From NCBI GenBank assembly GCA_019671135.1, contig JAHRHY010000004.1, positions 2,294,001-2,358,000 on the forward strand: DNA of 64,000 nucleotides, given 5' to 3'. Shown piece after piece: positions 60,402 to 64,000 of this stretch. Source of the stretch: Linnemannia hyalina. Lineage: Eukaryota > Mortierellomycota > Mortierellomycetes > Mortierellales > Mortierellaceae. Under the pieces are notes generated by a model. It was given only the letters and a program-made list of their open reading frames with translations, was not told the origin of the DNA and made no database searches. Position 1 is the stretch's first letter. Each line of letters starts with the position of its first letter. The position numbers and the translations under genes are program-made.

Positions 60402-63132
60402 GTCGAACTCCAAAAGCGCATCTCTTGGGGACACAAAGAAAGAGCGCTCAGCTCGCTTTATTTGTTTTCTTCCTTCATGTTGCCGTAGAGGGAGACTAGA
60501 GGAGGCTGAATCGCCAGCTAGCCCTCTTGCCCTAGCTCCGATTTCCCCGTGGGATTACAGGCACAGTCGAAAAATATAAAGTCCATGGGATCTGATCTGC
60601 GATCTCGATAACAAATGTACCATTCGCCCCTCACAACACACACATACACAACCATCACTACTACGCCACCGTCCGGAATGAGCTTTCTCGTTCTCATTTC
60701 CTCATTTCTCATTGTTTTCCTTGGAGCTATCAAACAGCAATATTCATGCGATCCTCTCCATCCAATGCCAGCGTCGATATCGAAAACCTCCTTTTGTCCC
60801 TCCGTCTTACTTTTAGCCCCTCTCTTCTTCGTCGTCGACAGGCCTAGACAAAAAAGAACAACATATAACAACCCACTCAAAATAGAGTAGTAGTCGATCA
60901 TTCCAAATGACTGGTAGGGATACGAAGAATGAAAACCTTCGCAAGTATTAGCAATTGTTCAACCTCTAATGCTATTTTTTTCACCTTTGTTTATTGCCAA
61001 GAGCTAAAATGTCAACAATAGCAATGCCTCGATCATACAAAGCATATGGTAGTGGAGAAGTATCTGCACTGTTTGTTTGTAAGAAAAAGCGAACCACTCA
61101 CAGTCTATTCTGCGCTAGCCGCTTTCGAATAAAACGTTTTTTTTTGCCATGTCTTCCTCTCCTCTCATGGAAGTTGATTGTGTTGTACAGCCCTTCTTCG
61201 CCCCTTCCATGTATGTTATGAATGCAATAGATTTTTGAAACTCTGCTTTTGTCTTTTGTCTTTCTTCTCTTCACTTTATTACTTATGCTGCACGCTCACC
61301 TTTTTCTCTCTGTCTATCTCACTCGATATTGTCAGCCGTTGTTATCCGCAGCCAGGACCCCCTCTCTCCCACAAGTTGTTCTATAATTGTGTCGATCGTC
61401 AAGAAAAAAATAAAATGACCGCCCATATGACCGACCAACTGACCGTTCAAGGAAGAAAAGAGCGCGGGGCAACCGCCACCACCGATCATTCTCTCTTCCC
61501 AACATTCCTATTTCACTCTTCATTCTCGATCGTCTAATCGTGCATTCTCCGCGCACCTCCTCCTTTCATTCCTGCCCCGTCGCGCCTTTTCCCCCTCCCC
61601 ATTCTTCCTGTTTGTTGTAAGTGAAACTCCACAGGCGGAATCTAAATGTCCTAGGGCGTTTGTGAGAAAAGGGCACAGGATCCAGGACGGGGATTAGGCA
61701 ATGTACACTCTGGCATTGTGCTCATTTTGCTTTCTTATCAAAAGGGCCAAAGTACTTTGCTTCTCTAGGGGTCAATGGTGGGTTGTGCGTAGTTTCTACG
61801 TGTCTTACCTAGCTAGGCAAACGGCGAACGCAAATAAAGTTGTGAGTATCGTTTTTTCTGTACATTGCTACAAAAATACAAAGAAAAAGAGAGGGCAAGG
61901 GTTTATCCGTCCGTCTGTCATTCGGTATGCAGATTCGTATTTCACACATAAATCTCCTCGGGACAAAACATCTACAAGACAGGTATGACAGGGAATCATC
62001 CTACGACACACATGGTCTCGGCACCAGCACAGGGCAGGACAAGTCGGAGAAGACGGCTATCACGTAGAGCCTTTTTTTTTTTCACCCTTCAGTTCGTGCT
62101 ACCTTCGCTTATTTTCCCTTCCTTTTGGGCGTACCAAGTGTCTATCCTTTTTTTTCGGCTTCCCCTCCTACTCAGCCGACACTTAACCCTATCCAGGTGT
62201 AACCTGCCCAACACGCCCCCGATTGCACTGCCCAGGCGACAGTGCGAGCGCACATCTCAGCGCCATGTCCCTGCAAAGCAAGCCCCCAATCGACCATCCC
62301 TCCCCGAGGGAGACTCAAGCGACAAAAGGGACAAAAAAAAAAAAAAAAAAAAAAAAACGTATTGTAGGTTACACAAGCGAGAGAAAAGGTTTTTGTTGAT
62401 GTTGACGATGCAGTTGCCAAACAAACGACGACGATGACGAGAGGAGGGAGGGAGGTCCGAGGTCCCGTCCTGGTGATCGCAGGATTGCCGCCTTTTTTTT
62501 TTTTTTTGGGCTGTTTTTGTTATTGGACGACGTCCTTGGAGTTTTGTGTTCCAAGGAGCGTGAGTAAATTACTCCCTTCGACGTTATGGATTTTCTTTGT
62601 GTTGCTCTCCTCGGGATAAGAGAGCATGGTGTACATTCATGTCGGTAGCATGACACAAGCATCTATGCTAGTCTTCCGAGGAATTGGTGAGATAAAAATT
62701 GAGCCAAGCAAAAAAAAAAAAAAAAAAAGCCAGGGAGGCACAAGACAAAGCAAGGGAAGGAAAAAAATAAAGTTGAGCATGCCCCCCCTTTGGCCATCGT
62801 CAATCTTCAGTTTTTATAATTGAACATTGACCGTTACATATGCGATTGGGATTTGTACCCAGGACTGGCCCCTTCCACCATCGCCTCTTCACAAGCTGCG
62901 ACAAAGAGATCTAGTTGCCCATTCCACTGATCGCCTCCTTCACGCATCCCACTTTCCCGTTCACACCTTTTCCATCCCACACAAACCACACCACACCCGC
63001 CACCAACAGGCCCTTTGACAAGCAGGACAAACACTCCAGCCAGCGCCAAAACACGACTCATCAGAGTCAACAACAAACCATCACAAATACCCGCACGCCT
63101 TCGCCAAAAAAATAGAGCTAAAACAATAAACG
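58479..63132. other. Gene-poor region of about 4.6 kb
   Basis: 58479-59600 is purine-rich on the plus strand, the CT-rich leader side of the cyclin gene. Repeats: a GA run of about 43 bases at 60355-60397, an A-run near 62334-62357, T-runs near 62494 and A-runs near 62710. Frames such as 59660-60211 (183 codons) have no domain or codon signal I trust. From about 62950 the plus strand becomes a C/A-rich leader for the next gene. No tRNA or repeat element is recognised. Confidence 0.45.
60355..60397. repeat. GA dinucleotide repeat
   Basis: About 21 uninterrupted GA units in the gene-poor region between the cyclin gene and the right-edge gene; the longest dinucleotide run in the window. Confidence 0.9.
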
Positions 63133-63896
63133 ATGGCCTCAGGAAAGGACAAAGATACAATCGACCTCTATGACGGCGATATCGACCTGCTCGATTATGG
63201 GGATGACCTCGAGGCAGATCTCCTCGATGGTGACCTGGCGGGTGTCGGAGGCTATGACGACCTCGAGTTGGGCGCCGAAGACGAACTGGAACTCGACTTA
63301 CTTCCCCTGGACGCCGTCTCGTCCTCCACGTCCTCCAACAAGAAGGCTGCTGCTGACCAGAACGGGACGGCGACCGCTTCTGCCACGAAAGGAGGGCAGG
63401 GTACTGCCGGTACCTATGGCGGCGATGTCGCGTACGACGAGACTGACTACACCGCCGAGGTTGACGCGTCTGTAGCCGAGGGCGCGAGCTCAAAAACCAA
63501 CAATAACCAATCAACTTCGAATGACGAAAACCGGGACGCGTCGCCCTTTTCAGCAACCACCTCACATAAACCCCAACCTTACAACGGAAGTCATAGCGAA
63601 ACCGAGCTCGGAGGTATTAATCGGCAGAGTTCCAGTCCATCCGACGATCGTTCCTCGTACAACAACAACTACAACAACAGCGCGTCGTCTTCACCGCGCG
63701 GAGATGGGCGAAGTGGTGGATTGAGAGGCCGTGGAAATCAAGGATATGGCACTGGCACTGGTCGTGGAAACTACCAGGGCGGTAGAGGAGGAAACATGCT
63801 GGGCATGGGCATGAGCCAACAGCAGATATATGCTATGCAGCAGATGGGCATGAACATGAACATGGGCATGGGTATGAACAGTGGACGCTATTCTGG
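63133..63896 (+). CDS. Acidic RGG-box protein, 5' exon (partial)
   Basis: The first exon encodes 254 residues and ends with GG before GTAAGC at 63897; the acceptor lies beyond the window, since the last bases hold a branch-point-like ACTAACTAA. The N-terminal 60 residues are very acidic with Leu/Tyr spacing (IDLYDGDIDLLDYGDDLEAD). The middle is Ser/Asn-rich. The end is Arg/Gly-rich (GLRGRGNQGYGTGTGRGNYQ) followed by Met/Gln/Gly repeats (MGMNMNMGMGMN). Acidic N-terminus plus RGG is common in RNA-binding proteins that carry an RRM farther on, such as CPSF6-like and other mRNA-processing factors; the RRM, if any, would be outside. ATG at 63133 has a favourable ACGATGGCC context. Confidence 0.8.
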
Positions 63897-64000
63897 GTAA
63901 GCTTAGTTTCTTTTGTTATCGTTTATTTCTGTGCTCATTTTTCACGATTATTTTCAATATCAAGAAATCTAGCCGGTCCAACTAACTAATATCATCTTCC
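63897..64000 (+). other. Start of intron 1 of the RGG-protein gene
   Basis: Begins GTAAGC. The ACTAACTAAT near the right end resembles a branch site, so the acceptor is probably only some tens of bases past the window edge. No coding sequence is assigned here. Confidence 0.6.

Overview
The window reads as nuclear DNA of an early-diverging filamentous fungus. Mortierellomycotina (a Mortierella or Linnemannia relative) is my best guess, but this is inference. Genes are split by short spliceosomal introns (GT..AG, often ending in TAG) and by one 524-base intron. The proteins carry long Ser/Thr/Pro/Gln-rich disordered tails. Intergenic DNA is full of one-sided pyrimidine tracts that sit on the coding strand just before start codons. 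The protein set is eukaryotic and fungal: EB1, an NDR kinase, GSK3, taxilin, the small subunit of DNA polymerase delta, an RMD1/RMD8-type protein and a Pho85-type cyclin.

Layout. 1-12 kb: 3' end of an EB1 microtubule plus-end protein (+), a multispanning RING-H2 ubiquitin ligase (+), and converging on it a 1834-residue protein of unknown function whose N-terminus resembles a decayed kinase lobe (-). 12-19.6 kb: a large single-exon homeodomain factor (-) and a single-pass membrane protein (+). 20.9-31.5 kb: three genes in a row on the minus strand, namely an NDR/Cbk1-type kinase, a taxilin and GSK3. 34.2-34.6 kb: two elongator tRNA-Met genes facing each other as a 94-base inverted repeat. 34.8-39 kb: a six-span membrane protein and a METTL21/EFM-like methyltransferase (both -). 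39-44.5 kb: a gene-poor stretch. 44.5-46.5 kb: an F-box protein (+). 47.6-50 kb: an RMD1/RMD8-type DUF155 membrane protein (-). 51-52 kb: a PH-domain gene broken by an in-frame TGA (+). 52.7-53.8 kb: POLD4 (-). 55.2-58.5 kb: a Pho80/Pcl-type cyclin (-). 58.5-63.1 kb: no supported gene. The right edge holds the first exon of an acidic, RGG-bearing protein (+).

Function. There is no operon-like logic. Several products do belong to growth and polarity control in fungi: NDR kinase (Cbk1/Orb6 branch), GSK3, EB1, a Pho85-type cyclin, an F-box and a RING ligase. Neighbourhood alone is weak evidence for a link. Exon boundaries were worked out by hand, by matching splice sites and keeping reading phase. 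Every multi-exon model below stays in frame from start to stop (the PH gene apart from its one TGA). The least expected observations are the kinase-like N-terminus of the 1834-residue protein, the PH gene with its TGA, the facing tRNA pair, and a cyclin box split by a disordered insert.
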